Source: Serinicoccus sediminis (GTDB lineage Bacteria > Actinomycetota > Actinomycetes > Actinomycetales > Dermatophilaceae). Taken from it: 64,000 nt of DNA. Positions 8,600-16,590 of the stretch are shown here, one piece after another; positions within the stretch are counted from its first letter, which is position 1; every line of letters begins with the position of its first letter. A program made the translations under genes and the position numbers. The stretch spans positions 372,001 through 436,000 of the forward strand of contig NZ_SDVA01000001.1 in the NCBI RefSeq assembly GCF_004153545.1. Direction: 5' to 3'. Under the pieces are notes generated by a model. That model searched no databases, had not been told where the DNA came from, and saw nothing but the letters and a program-made list of their open reading frames with translations.

Positions 8600-10245
8600 C
8601 AGAAGGCCCCGACCGAGCCGACCCGCAGCCGCTCGACGACCCCCATGACGACGACGGTCACGAGCGCGAGCAGCACGCTGGCGGCGAGCGCCATCCCCAG
8701 GTGGTCGGCGCCGGGCCGGGAGATGAGCTGGTAGATGACGACCGGCACGGTGGGCCGGTCCGGGCGGGCGAGGAAGCTGGTCGCGCCGAACTCCCCGAGC
8801 GAGACGGCGAAGGCGAAGCCGGTCGCGGCGAGCACCGGCCGGGCGAGCACCGGCGCCTCGGCCGTCCACGCCGCGCGCCAGGGTCCGGCGCCGAGGGTGG
8901 CGGCGGCCTCCCGCTGGCGCGGGTCGACCGAGCGGAGCACCGGGGCGAGGGTGCGGACGACCAGGGGCAGCGCGACCATCGCCTGGGCGATCGGCACGAG
9001 GATGGGCGAGGTGCGCAGGTCCAGCGGCGGCCGGTCGAGGGTGATGAGGAAACCGAAGCCGACGGTGACAGCGGAGATGCCGAGCGGCAGCATGAAGGCC
9101 CCGTCGAGCACCGAGACCGTGCGCGCCCAGCCGGGCGACCGGGGGCGCCGGGAGACGACGACGGCGACGATGAGGCCCAGCAGCATGGCGAGCACGGTGG
9201 CGTCGACGGCGGTGCGCAGCGAGTTGGTCATCGCCTCGGTGACGCTGACCCGCAGGGCCGCGGTCGCGTCGGGGTCGGTGAGGGCGCGGTAGTGCTCGAG
9301 CCCCCACCCGGGCCCGACCCGCAGCGACCGCACGACGAGGGTGCCGACGGGCAGCAGCACGAAGGCGACGGCGAGCGCGGTCGCCGCCAGGGCCGGTATG
9401 TCGTCGCGCCGGGGGCGGCGGGCCGCCGCCCGGGCGCCCACCCGCCGGAGGCTCTGCTCACGGCGGGAGCGGGTGCGGGCAGCGAGGGCCAGCATGGCGA
9501 CGACGGCCAGCAGCTGCAGGAGAGACAGCACGGCGGCTCCCTGCAGGTCGAGGAACTGCACGGTGAGCAGGTAGATCTCGGTCTCGACCGTGCCGTAACG
9601 CAGCCCGCCGAGGGTGAGCACCACCCCGAAGGCGGTCGAGCAGAAGAGGAAGACGAGGGTCGCCGCGGAGATGATGCCCGGCGCCAGCGCGGGGAGGGTG
9701 ACCGTGCGCCATACCTGCCAGGGGCCGGCACCCAGGGTGGCGGCGGACTCCTCCGCCCGCCGGTCCAGCCCCTCCCACAGACCGCCGACGGTGCGCACGA
9801 CGACGGCGAGGTTGAAGAAGACGAAGGCGAGCAGGATCGGCACCCAGGTGCCGTCGAGCCCGAGCCCGCCCAGCGGGCCACCGGGGGCGAGCAGCGAGCG
9901 GAACATCACGCCGACCACCACGGTCGGCAGGACGAACGGCATGACGACGACGGCGCGCAGCAGCCCGCGGCCGGGGAAGCGCAGGCGGTAGAGCACGAAG
10001 GCGACCGGCAGCCCGAGGAGCAGGGTCACGACGGTGCCGGCAAGCGAGCTGACGAGGGTGAAGGTGAGCACCCGCAGGGTCCGCGACCGACCGAGCACCT
10101 CGGGCACGCCGCTGAGGTCGAGCTGACCGTCGGGCCACAGCCCACGAGCCAGCATCCCGCTGACCGGGAGGACGAAGAAGACGGCGAGGAAGGCGAGCGG
10201 GACCAGCGCGGCCAGCCCGAGCGCCACCCCGGGGGCGCGTCTCAT
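8599..10245 (-). CDS. Thiamine-type ABC transporter permease, two fused membrane modules
   Basis: 548 residues with about 12 membrane segments in two homologous BPD_transp_1 modules. Each carries an EAA-type coupling loop: EESAATLGAGPWQVWRTV in the first half and QREAAATLGAGPWRAAWT in the second. The single-chain double module is typical of ThiP. The start ATG at 10245 overlaps the stop of the binding-protein gene (ATGA), and its own stop overlaps the ATPase start, giving a tight three-gene operon. It forms the membrane channel of the importer. Confidence 0.92.
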   Translation of the reverse strand: MRRAPGVALGLAALVPLAFLAVFFVLPVSGMLARGLWPDGQLDLSGVPEVLGRSRTLRVLTFTLVSSLAGTVVTLLLGLPVAFVLYRLRFPGRGLLRAVVVMPFVLPTVVVGVMFRSLLAPGGPLGGLGLDGTWVPILLAFVFFNLAVVVRTVGGLWEGLDRRAEESAATLGAGPWQVWRTVTLPALAPGIISAATLVFLFCSTAFGVVLTLGGLRYGTVETEIYLLTVQFLDLQGAAVLSLLQLLAVVAMLALAARTRSRREQSLRRVGARAAARRPRRDDIPALAATALAVAFVLLPVGTLVVRSLRVGPGWGLEHYRALTDPDATAALRVSVTEAMTNSLRTAVDATVLAMLLGLIVAVVVSRRPRSPGWARTVSVLDGAFMLPLGISAVTVGFGFLITLDRPPLDLRTSPILVPIAQAMVALPLVVRTLAPVLRSVDPRQREAAATLGAGPWRAAWTAEAPVLARPVLAATGFAFAVSLGEFGATSFLARPDRPTVPVVIYQLISRPGADHLGMALAASVLLALVTVVVMGVVERLRVGSVGAF

Positions 10246-11408
10246 CCGGTGGCGATGTCCGCCCACTCGCGCAGCCAGGTCTCCCGCTCCGCTTCGATCT
10301 GGCGTGGGCTGACGACGATCGGGTCCTCGGCGACCTGCGCCCACTGGGCCCACAGGTCCGGCAGGGCCACCTCGTCGTCGACGGGGAAGACGTACATGCT
10401 GTCCGGGATGGCGGCCTGCACCTCGGGGCTCAGCAGCCAGTCGACCACGGCCTGGGCGCCCTCGGGGTTGTCGGTGCCGGCCAGGACCCCGGCGTACTCC
10501 ACCTGCCGGAAGCAGGTGTCGAGCAGCGCGCGGGTGGTGGGCTCGAAGCCGCCGTCGGGGATGGTGAAGGGCGGGCTGGAGGCGTAGGACAGGACGATCG
10601 GGCGGTCGCCGTCGCCGCCGCCCGCGGTGAAGTCGACGGTGTAGGCGTCGGTCCAGCCGCTGGTGACCTTGGCGCCGTTGGCCATGAGGTCCTCCCAGTA
10701 GCCCTGCCACTCCCCCGGCCCGAACTCGCCGATCGTGGCGAGCAGGAAGGCGAGGCCCGGGCTGGACGTGCTCGCGCCCGGGGTGACGAAGAGGTCCTCG
10801 TAGGCCGGGTCGGTGAGGTCGGCGAGGGTCTGCGGCGGCTCGATGCCCTGGTTGGCGAACCACACGCTGTCGATGTTGACGCAGACGTCGCCGTAGTCGA
10901 CGGGGGTGAGGTAGGCCTCGGTCCCCTCGCCCAGGTCGTGCTCGGTGACCGACTCGGGCAGGTCGTCGGGCCGGTATGCCTCGAGCGCCTCGGCCCCGAC
11001 CACCCGGGTGGCGAAGGTGGTGTCGATGCCGAAGACGACGTCAGCGGTGGGGTTGCCGGCGGTGAGCACGATCTGGTTGGCCATCTGTCCGGCGTCGCCG
11101 GACAGCTGGACCTCGAGGTCGTAGCCGGTGTCGGCCTCGAAGGCCGCGATCAGCTCGTCGGGGAGGGTGAAGGAGTCGTGCGCCGCGAGCACCACGGTGC
11201 CGGTGTCGGCCGGGGTGGGGGCGGGGGCCGTGGCGGTCGAGATGTCGTCGTCACCGCTCGCGTCGTCGGACTCCGCGGGGGCGGGGGCGGCCTGGTCCGC
11301 GGTCGGCTCGTCGTCGCCGCCACCGGTGAGGGTGCACGAGGTGAGGGCGAGGCCGGTGGCAAGGGCCAGAGCGATCGTGGTGGTCCGTCGAGGACGGGTA
11401 TAGGTCAT
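10242..11408 (-). CDS. Thiamine-type ABC transporter substrate-binding lipoprotein
   Basis: 388 residues from the ATG at 11408, chosen because GAGGAGA lies 10 nt upstream. The in-frame ATG at 11426 falls inside the riboswitch P1 stem. There is a lipoprotein signal with LTSC lipobox (Cys25), then a Glu/Asp-rich linker, then a type II periplasmic-binding fold. TLADLTDPAYEDLFVTPGAST and the YASSPPFT segment are typical of TbpA/ThiB proteins. It captures thiamine, TMP or TPP outside the membrane and delivers it to the permease. Expression is almost certainly controlled by the TPP riboswitch immediately upstream. Confidence 0.92.
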   Translation of the reverse strand: MTYTRPRRTTTIALALATGLALTSCTLTGGGDDEPTADQAAPAPAESDDASGDDDISTATAPAPTPADTGTVVLAAHDSFTLPDELIAAFEADTGYDLEVQLSGDAGQMANQIVLTAGNPTADVVFGIDTTFATRVVGAEALEAYRPDDLPESVTEHDLGEGTEAYLTPVDYGDVCVNIDSVWFANQGIEPPQTLADLTDPAYEDLFVTPGASTSSPGLAFLLATIGEFGPGEWQGYWEDLMANGAKVTSGWTDAYTVDFTAGGGDGDRPIVLSYASSPPFTIPDGGFEPTTRALLDTCFRQVEYAGVLAGTDNPEGAQAVVDWLLSPEVQAAIPDSMYVFPVDDEVALPDLWAQWAQVAEDPIVVSPRQIEAERETWLREWADIATG

Positions 11409-11424
11409 GGTGCAGCGTCTCCTC

Positions 11425-11515
11425 ATCGACTTCCTTCGCCGGTGCTAGCCGGTGCAGGTTCGAGGGTCTGCGGCGGGTGCCGCACTCTCAGCGCTCTTGC
11501 GCTCCCCTGTCGTGG
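11425..11515 (-). promoter_or_regulatory. TPP (THI-element) riboswitch
   Basis: Reading the minus strand, the conserved elements appear in order: AGGGGAGC, GCTGAGAGTGCGGC, GCAGACCCTCGAACCTG, then CACCGGCTAGCACCGGCGAAGGAAG. The outer P1 stem can pair CGAC (near 11513) with GTCG (near 11427). The thiB-type start lies 17 nt past P1, with the GAGGAGA ribosome site in between and no U-rich terminator. This suggests translational rather than transcriptional control by thiamine pyrophosphate. Confidence 0.93.
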
Positions 11516-11724
11516 TCGTCGTCGACAGTATCACCGTCGCGACCATCACCGTCGTGCCGACCCGACGGCTCACCCTGGCGGCGCTCCTGCTCCTCGGGAT
11601 GGTCCAGCACCATGTCCATGCCTTTCAGGGTGCTGCGCGTCGACGCCCAGACAATGGCGAGCCCGGCGATGCCGAGCAGGACCCAGAGCACCACGACGCC
11701 CCATGCGGGGAAGTCGAGCACCAT
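11488..11724 (-). CDS. Small single-pass membrane protein (hypothetical)
   Basis: 78 codons. Residues 8-27 form a clean transmembrane helix (WGVVVLWVLLGIAGLAIVWA), followed by a charged tail rich in Asp, Arg, Glu and Gly. The ORF ends inside the downstream TPP riboswitch: its TGA is the TGA of the conserved CTGAGA element. There is no strong ribosome site before the ATG at 11724. The hydrophobic segment argues for a real gene, while the low-complexity tail may simply be read-through of leader sequence. Alternatively this is only the 5' leader of the transporter operon. Confidence 0.45.
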   Translation of the reverse strand: MVLDFPAWGVVVLWVLLGIAGLAIVWASTRSTLKGMDMVLDHPEEQERRQGEPSGRHDGDGRDGDTVDDDHDRGAQER

Positions 11725-11918
11725 GAGGGACGCGTCTGCCTTTCTGAATGTCCGGTGAATTCACGTCGTCCAGCCCGTGCGGCCCATTGAGGCGCGCCGA
11801 GCGCCCGCACCATAGCAAATGGCGACGGTCCTTCTGCTTTCCGCCGCAAGCGCTCTCACCCCTCGGGGTGAAGGCGGACGTCAGGCCCCGCACCCCGTCC
11901 GTGTGGCAGGATCGGGGC

Positions 11919-12200
11919 ATGGGAAATCTCGTGGCCAAGCTCCTCACCGTCGGCGCCGTCCTCGCGGCCAGCGCCATCGCGCACAAGGCGACCGACAGCA
12001 CGTGGAAGTTCGTCACCGGGAGCGACTCCCCCGCCAACCCGGAGGACCCGGACATCGACCTCAAGGAGGCCGTCGCCTTCGCCGTGCTGTCCGGGGCGTT
12101 CGTGGGGTTGGCCCGTATGCTCGCCAACCGGCAGTCGAGCCGGGTCATCGCCAAGGCGAGCGGCAAGAACTCGGAGCAGGTCGCCGACAAGACGAACTGA
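11919..12200 (+). CDS. DUF4235 family membrane protein
   Basis: 93 residues. The N-terminus NLVAKLLTVGAVLAASAIAHKATDSTWKFVTG split around a hydrophobic helix, and the second helix AVAFAVLSGAFVGLARMLANR, match the small actinobacterial DUF4235 proteins in length and order. Two membrane segments are predicted. The family has no assigned function. The gene stands alone between the thiamine operon and the polysaccharide block. Confidence 0.85.
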   Translation: MGNLVAKLLTVGAVLAASAIAHKATDSTWKFVTGSDSPANPEDPDIDLKEAVAFAVLSGAFVGLARMLANRQSSRVIAKASGKNSEQVADKTN

Positions 12201-12318
12201 CGCCTAGGTCGCGGATGGGAGGCTAGGCGCGATGGCGAGCGCCCGGCCTCGTTCACCCTAACGACGACCCTTCCGGCGTGGCGCCTTGACCGTGACCCTT
12301 GGTGTGATATCGGGCACG

Positions 12319-12348
12319 TTGCATTTCGCACCCTTATTGCCACACAAT
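12319..12348 (+). promoter_or_regulatory. Candidate sigma-70-type promoter of the Pgl-like operon
   Basis: TTGCAT (12319-12324) and CACAAT (12343-12348) are separated by 18 nt, in an AT-richer stretch ending about 33 nt before the ATG at 12382. Each hexamer matches four of six consensus bases. The position fits the first gene of the operon, with a short leader. Confidence 0.4.
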
Positions 12349-12381
12349 GACGTGTCCCGTCCCACGCTCGAAGGCCTAGAC

Positions 12382-14220
12382 ATGTCTGAATACCAGTCGG
12401 CCGCCCACGCCCGGCGAGAGCTTGCCATCCGCACCTTTTGGGTGGTCGTCGACGCGCTCTGCTGGGCATTTGCCCTGATGGTCGCGGTGTGGAGTCGTCT
12501 TGACTTTTCCTTGACCATTTTCACAGAATTAGATTTGTGGATCGGAATGGGTCTTGTAGCTGGGATCCACGCGATGGTCGGCCTGCTGGCGGGCCCCTAC
12601 CTCGTACGCCACATGCGCGGCAGTTTCGACGAGATCTCTGCGCTGACCCGGGCGGCCCTGATCACCGCTCTCGCGCTCATGGCGATCGCCTGGCTGACAC
12701 CGGCCGTCTTCATCCCGCGGTCGAGCGCCCTGCTGGCCCCGGCACTGGCGATCGTCCTGATGCTGGCCGCCCGCTTCTTCGTGCGGACCTACCGCTCGCG
12801 GCTGATCAGCCGCAACCCGAACGGCGAGAAGGTCATCGTCTTCGGCGCCGGGCTCGCGGGCCGCAGGCTCGTGCACAACATGCTGCACGACGACCGCTCG
12901 GAGTTCACCCCCGTCGCCCTGCTCGACGACGACCGCAGCAAGCGCCGGCTCAAGATCGAGGGTGTCCCGGTGGTGGGGACGTTCGCCAAGCTGGGGACGA
13001 CCGTGGAGAAGACGGGCGCGACCTACCTCGCGGTGGCAGTCCCACGTGCCACCCCCGAGCTGCTGCGCGACGTCCAGCGGCAGGCGCGCGAGCTGGACCT
13101 CAAGGTGCAGGTGCTCCCCCCCATCGAGGACTGGCTGCGCCAGACCGACCCGCAGGCGACGGACCTTCGCGATATCAACCTGGAGGACCTGCTCGGCCGC
13201 CGCGCCGTGCAGCTCGACCAGGAGACCATCGCGGACCACCTCACCGGCAAGGTCGTGCTGGTCACCGGCGCCGGTGGGTCCATCGGCTCCGAGCTGTGCC
13301 GGCAGATCGCCAAGTTCGCCCCGGCGAGGCTCATCATGCTGGACCGTGACGAGTCCGCCCTGCACGCCGTGCAGCTGTCGCTGACCGGGCGCGGCCTGCT
13401 CGAGGGTGAAGACCTCATGCTGGCCGACATCAGGGACGCCGAGAACCTGCGCGCGCAGTTCGCGGTCACCCGCCCTGACGTCGTCTTCCACGCAGCGGCG
13501 CTCAAGCACCTCAGCCTGCTGGAGCGCTACCCCAAGGAGGCCTGGCAGACCAACGTGCTGGGCACCCTCAACGTCCTGACGGCCGCTGCGGAGCACGGCG
13601 TGGGGACCTTCGTCAACATCTCCACCGACAAGGCCGCCAGCCCGACCTCGGTGCTCGGCACGAGCAAGCGGATGGCCGAGCGCCTCACCGCAGAGTTCGC
13701 GCTCCGCGAGCCGGGCCGCTACGTCTCGGTGCGATTCGGCAACGTGCTCGGCTCCCGCGGTTCGGTCATCCCCGCCTTCACCGAGCAGATCCGCCAGGGT
13801 GGCCCGGTGACCGTCACCCACAAGGATGTCGAGCGCTACTTCATGCTCATCCCCGAGGCCGCCCAGCTGGTGCTGCAGGCCGGGGCCATAGGCCGCGACG
13901 GAGACGTCCTCGTCCTCGACATGGGCACCCCGGTCAAGATCGTGGACGTGGCGCGAGACCTCATCCGCACGTCGGGCAAGGACATCGAGATCCGTTACAC
14001 CGGACTACGCCCCGGCGAGAAGCTCAGCGAGGTGCTCTTCACCGAGGGCGAGCACTTCCGGACCACCGAGCACCCGCTCATCACGGCCGTCAACGTGCCG
14101 CGGATGGAGCCGGAGCAGGTCCGGTTGCGGCACTTCGGCACCGCCGAGCAAGCTGCAGCGTGGCTCGCTGCACACACGGAACTGACCCCCGAGATGAGAG
14201 TGCTGGAGCCTTCAGAGTGA
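12382..14220 (+). CDS. Membrane NDP-sugar 4,6-dehydratase (CapD/PglF/WbpM type)
   Basis: 612 residues. Four N-terminal membrane helices (about 18-130) are followed by a first Rossmann motif (VFGAGLAGRR, from 153) and the catalytic SDR domain with TGAGGSIGSE at 295-304 and the family-specific STDKA at 414-418. The family converts UDP-GlcNAc to UDP-4-keto-6-deoxy-GlcNAc, the first step to bacillosamine-type sugars. The position usually held by Met or Tyr four residues before Lys429 is Leu425. An earlier in-frame start at 12286 adds only a non-family leader, so the ATG at 12382 is used. It is first in a five-gene overlapping operon. Confidence 0.92.
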   Translation: MSEYQSAAHARRELAIRTFWVVVDALCWAFALMVAVWSRLDFSLTIFTELDLWIGMGLVAGIHAMVGLLAGPYLVRHMRGSFDEISALTRAALITALALMAIAWLTPAVFIPRSSALLAPALAIVLMLAARFFVRTYRSRLISRNPNGEKVIVFGAGLAGRRLVHNMLHDDRSEFTPVALLDDDRSKRRLKIEGVPVVGTFAKLGTTVEKTGATYLAVAVPRATPELLRDVQRQARELDLKVQVLPPIEDWLRQTDPQATDLRDINLEDLLGRRAVQLDQETIADHLTGKVVLVTGAGGSIGSELCRQIAKFAPARLIMLDRDESALHAVQLSLTGRGLLEGEDLMLADIRDAENLRAQFAVTRPDVVFHAAALKHLSLLERYPKEAWQTNVLGTLNVLTAAAEHGVGTFVNISTDKAASPTSVLGTSKRMAERLTAEFALREPGRYVSVRFGNVLGSRGSVIPAFTEQIRQGGPVTVTHKDVERYFMLIPEAAQLVLQAGAIGRDGDVLVLDMGTPVKIVDVARDLIRTSGKDIEIRYTGLRPGEKLSEVLFTEGEHFRTTEHPLITAVNVPRMEPEQVRLRHFGTAEQAAAWLAAHTELTPEMRVLEPSE

Positions 14221-15353
14221 CCGACCGCATCTACCTCTCCAAGGCCGAGGTGACCGAGGTCGAGGAAGAGTACGTCCTGGCCGCTCTTCGTTCAGGCTGG
14301 ATCGCCCCTCTCGGCCCTGACGTGGACGCGTTCGAGCGCGAGGTCGCCGACCGGGTGGGCGTGCGCCACGCGCTGGCTCTGTCGTCGGGCACGGCCGCCC
14401 TGCATCTGGCGCTCATCCACCTGGGAGCCCGACCGGGAACCGTGGTGGTGCTGCCCAGCATGACCTTCGCCGCGTCGGCCAACGCCGTGGTGTACACCGG
14501 CGCCGAGCCGGTGTTCGTCGACAGCAGGGCCGACGACGGCAATGTCGACCCGCACCTGCTCGTCGATGCCGTCGACGCCCTCCGACGTGAGGGACGTGAG
14601 GTCGTCGCGGCCATGACCGTCGATCTCTTCGGACGCGCTTGTGACTACGAGACGATCGAACCCGCGCTGGCCGACCGTGGCATACCTCTTGTGGAGGATG
14701 CCGCCGAGGCGCTCGGCGCGACTTACGGCGGTCGAGCTGCCGGGTCGTTCGGCCGGGCGGCCGCCCTGTCCTTCAACGGCAACAAGATCATGACCACCTC
14801 TGGTGGCGGCATGCTGCTCAGCGACGACGAGGAACTTATCGCCCACGCCCGCAAGCTGTCGACGCAGGCGCGTGAGCCGGTCCCGTGGTACGAACACACG
14901 GAGGTGGGGTACAACTACCGGATGTCCAACATCCTGGCGGCCCTGGGACGCGGCCAGCTGACGAGGCTGGACGACATGATGTCCCGCCGACGCGAGATCC
15001 GGCGACGGTACGCGAGGGCCTTGGACGGAGTGCCCCTCCGCTTCCTCGGTGAGGGGGGCACGAGGTCGGGAGAGATGGACAACTGCTGGTTGACCACTGC
15101 CGTCGTCGACCAGCCGCGGGCCAACATCGACCAGGTTATCGAGGCGCTCAACGACGAGGCCGTGGAGGCCCGGCACCTGTGGAAACCGATGCACCGCCAG
15201 CCCGTCTTCTCCGAGGCGCAGTTCTTCGGGAAAGGCGTGTGCGAAGACCTGTTCGCCAAGGGCCTCACCCTGCCGAGCGGCTCTGGTCTCAGCGATCAGC
15301 AGGTGGATGTGGTCATCGAGCACCTCCGGCGGCTTCTCCCGGACGCCGCATGA
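14217..15353 (+). CDS. DegT/DnrJ/EryC1 sugar aminotransferase (PglE-like)
   Basis: 378 residues from a GTG that overlaps the preceding stop (GTGA). It shows the fold type I PLP pattern: ALSSGTAALHLAL for phosphate binding, VEDAAEALGA with the PLP-pyridine Asp161, and the internal aldimine Lys190 in SFNGNKIMTTSGGG. It probably aminates C4 of the 4-keto sugar made by the upstream dehydratase, using glutamate. Gene order and overlap place it as step two of a UDP-4-amino-4,6-dideoxy-GlcNAc route. Confidence 0.92.
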   Translation: MTDRIYLSKAEVTEVEEEYVLAALRSGWIAPLGPDVDAFEREVADRVGVRHALALSSGTAALHLALIHLGARPGTVVVLPSMTFAASANAVVYTGAEPVFVDSRADDGNVDPHLLVDAVDALRREGREVVAAMTVDLFGRACDYETIEPALADRGIPLVEDAAEALGATYGGRAAGSFGRAAALSFNGNKIMTTSGGGMLLSDDEELIAHARKLSTQAREPVPWYEHTEVGYNYRMSNILAALGRGQLTRLDDMMSRRREIRRRYARALDGVPLRFLGEGGTRSGEMDNCWLTTAVVDQPRANIDQVIEALNDEAVEARHLWKPMHRQPVFSEAQFFGKGVCEDLFAKGLTLPSGSGLSDQQVDVVIEHLRRLLPDAA

Positions 15354-15970
15354 GCTACCGGGGCAAACGCGTCTTGGACCTCGCCGTTGCGGTTCCGGTG
15401 GCACTCATCACGGCACCCATCCAGGCCGTCGTCGCCGGTGCCATCCGCACGACAATGGGCAGGCCCATTCTCTTCAGGCAGGACCGACCCGGACTGCACG
15501 GTGAGACCTTCAGCATCCTCAAGTTCCGGACGATGCTGACCGAGGAGGCCGCGGGGACCTCGCACGACGCCTTGCGACTGACCCCGCTGGGCAAATTCCT
15601 CCGAAGCACCAGCGTGGACGAGCTGCCGACCCTGTGGAACGTCATTCAGGGTGACATGAGCCTGGTCGGTCCCCGGCCCCTGCTCACGAGCTACCTGGCG
15701 AGGTACTCCCCCGAGCAGGCTCGTCGCCATGACGTTCGTCCAGGGTTGACCGGGCTCGCCCAGGTGCGGGGACGCAACAGCCTGACCTGGGAGGAGAAGT
15801 TCGGCTTCGACCTGGAGTATGTGGACTCGCAGTCCCTCCGGCTGGACCTTCGCATCATCGCGGAGACCGTCACGACGGTGGTCCGACGAACGGGCATCTC
15901 GGCTGCGGACAATGCCACCATGCCTGAGTTCCTAGGGTCGTCTGCCACGTCTACGGAACCCCGCGGATGA
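15350..15970 (+). CDS. Bacterial sugar transferase, initiating phosphoglycosyl transferase (PglC-like)
   Basis: 206 residues, the short monotopic form. One N-terminal membrane helix (about 8-32), then RPILFRQDRPGLHG, ILKFRTM, the catalytic Asp-Glu pair at 90-91 in RSTSVDELPTLWN, and DMSLVGPRPLL. It transfers a phosphosugar from UDP-sugar to undecaprenyl phosphate, starting repeat-unit assembly on the membrane. ATG overlaps the aminotransferase stop (ATGA). The size and partners match PglC rather than the long WbaP/CpsE type. Confidence 0.93.
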   Translation: MSYRGKRVLDLAVAVPVALITAPIQAVVAGAIRTTMGRPILFRQDRPGLHGETFSILKFRTMLTEEAAGTSHDALRLTPLGKFLRSTSVDELPTLWNVIQGDMSLVGPRPLLTSYLARYSPEQARRHDVRPGLTGLAQVRGRNSLTWEEKFGFDLEYVDSQSLRLDLRIIAETVTTVVRRTGISAADNATMPEFLGSSATSTEPRG

Positions 15971-16590
15971 GGGGTCTCACCATCGTGGGGGCCGGCGGGT
16001 TCGGCCGGGAGGTATGGTGCCTCGCCTCGCTGCTCAACGACACGGGTGCCCTGTGGGATGTCATCGCGATCCGGGACGACCACCCGGCTCATCACCGCGG
16101 GTTCTGCGACGACCTGGGCGCGGACATCCTGGGACCGGTCGACGAGCTGGATCCCCGGGTGGAAGAGGTCGTGGTCGCCGTCGGTGATCCATCCGTCCGA
16201 CGGTCCATCACGCAACGGCTACCCTCGGGCGCGCGCTTTGCCACATTGGTCCACCCGGGCGCTCATCTCGGCCCTCGCGTCACCCTGGGGGACGGATGTG
16301 TCGTGGCTGCGGGTGCCGCGCTGAGCACCAACATCCAGCTCGGCGACCATGTCCACATCGACCAGAACGCGACCATCGGCCACGACTGCCACCTCGAGGA
16401 CTTCGCCCGGGTCAACCCCGCGGCATGCCTCTCCGGCACGGTGCACCTCGGTCGCGGGGCCCTCGTCGGTGCGAATGCCACGGTTCTGCAAGGTAGGGAC
16501 GTCGGCGCCGGGGCCGTCGTCGGGGCCGGCGCGGTCGTGACCCGGGACGTCACCGCGGCAACAGTGGTCAAGGGAGTGCCCGCCCGATGA
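15967..16590 (+). CDS. Sugar O/N-acetyltransferase, left-handed beta helix (PglD-like)
   Basis: 207 residues. An N-terminal Rossmann-like domain (LTIVGAGGFGREV) and a C-terminal hexapeptide-repeat beta helix with the catalytic-type His in DQNATIGHDCHLEDF, ending GAVVTRDVTAATVVKGVPAR. This layout is that of PglD/NeuD acyltransferases. With the neighbouring genes it would acetylate the 4-amino sugar to give UDP-diacetylbacillosamine or a close relative. Both ends overlap the neighbours by four bases. Confidence 0.92.
   Translation: MRGLTIVGAGGFGREVWCLASLLNDTGALWDVIAIRDDHPAHHRGFCDDLGADILGPVDELDPRVEEVVVAVGDPSVRRSITQRLPSGARFATLVHPGAHLGPRVTLGDGCVVAAGAALSTNIQLGDHVHIDQNATIGHDCHLEDFARVNPAACLSGTVHLGRGALVGANATVLQGRDVGAGAVVGAGAVVTRDVTAATVVKGVPAR

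Noticed and set aside
8701-10587. 628-codon plus-strand frame opposite the thiamine permease
   Set aside because: Highly charged, repetitive Gly/Glu/Gln/Arg/His content, and opposite an intact double-module permease with EAA loops.
12303-12318. Second Crp-like site near TGTGATATCGGGCACG
   Set aside because: Only the left half-site matches; the right half lacks TCACA.
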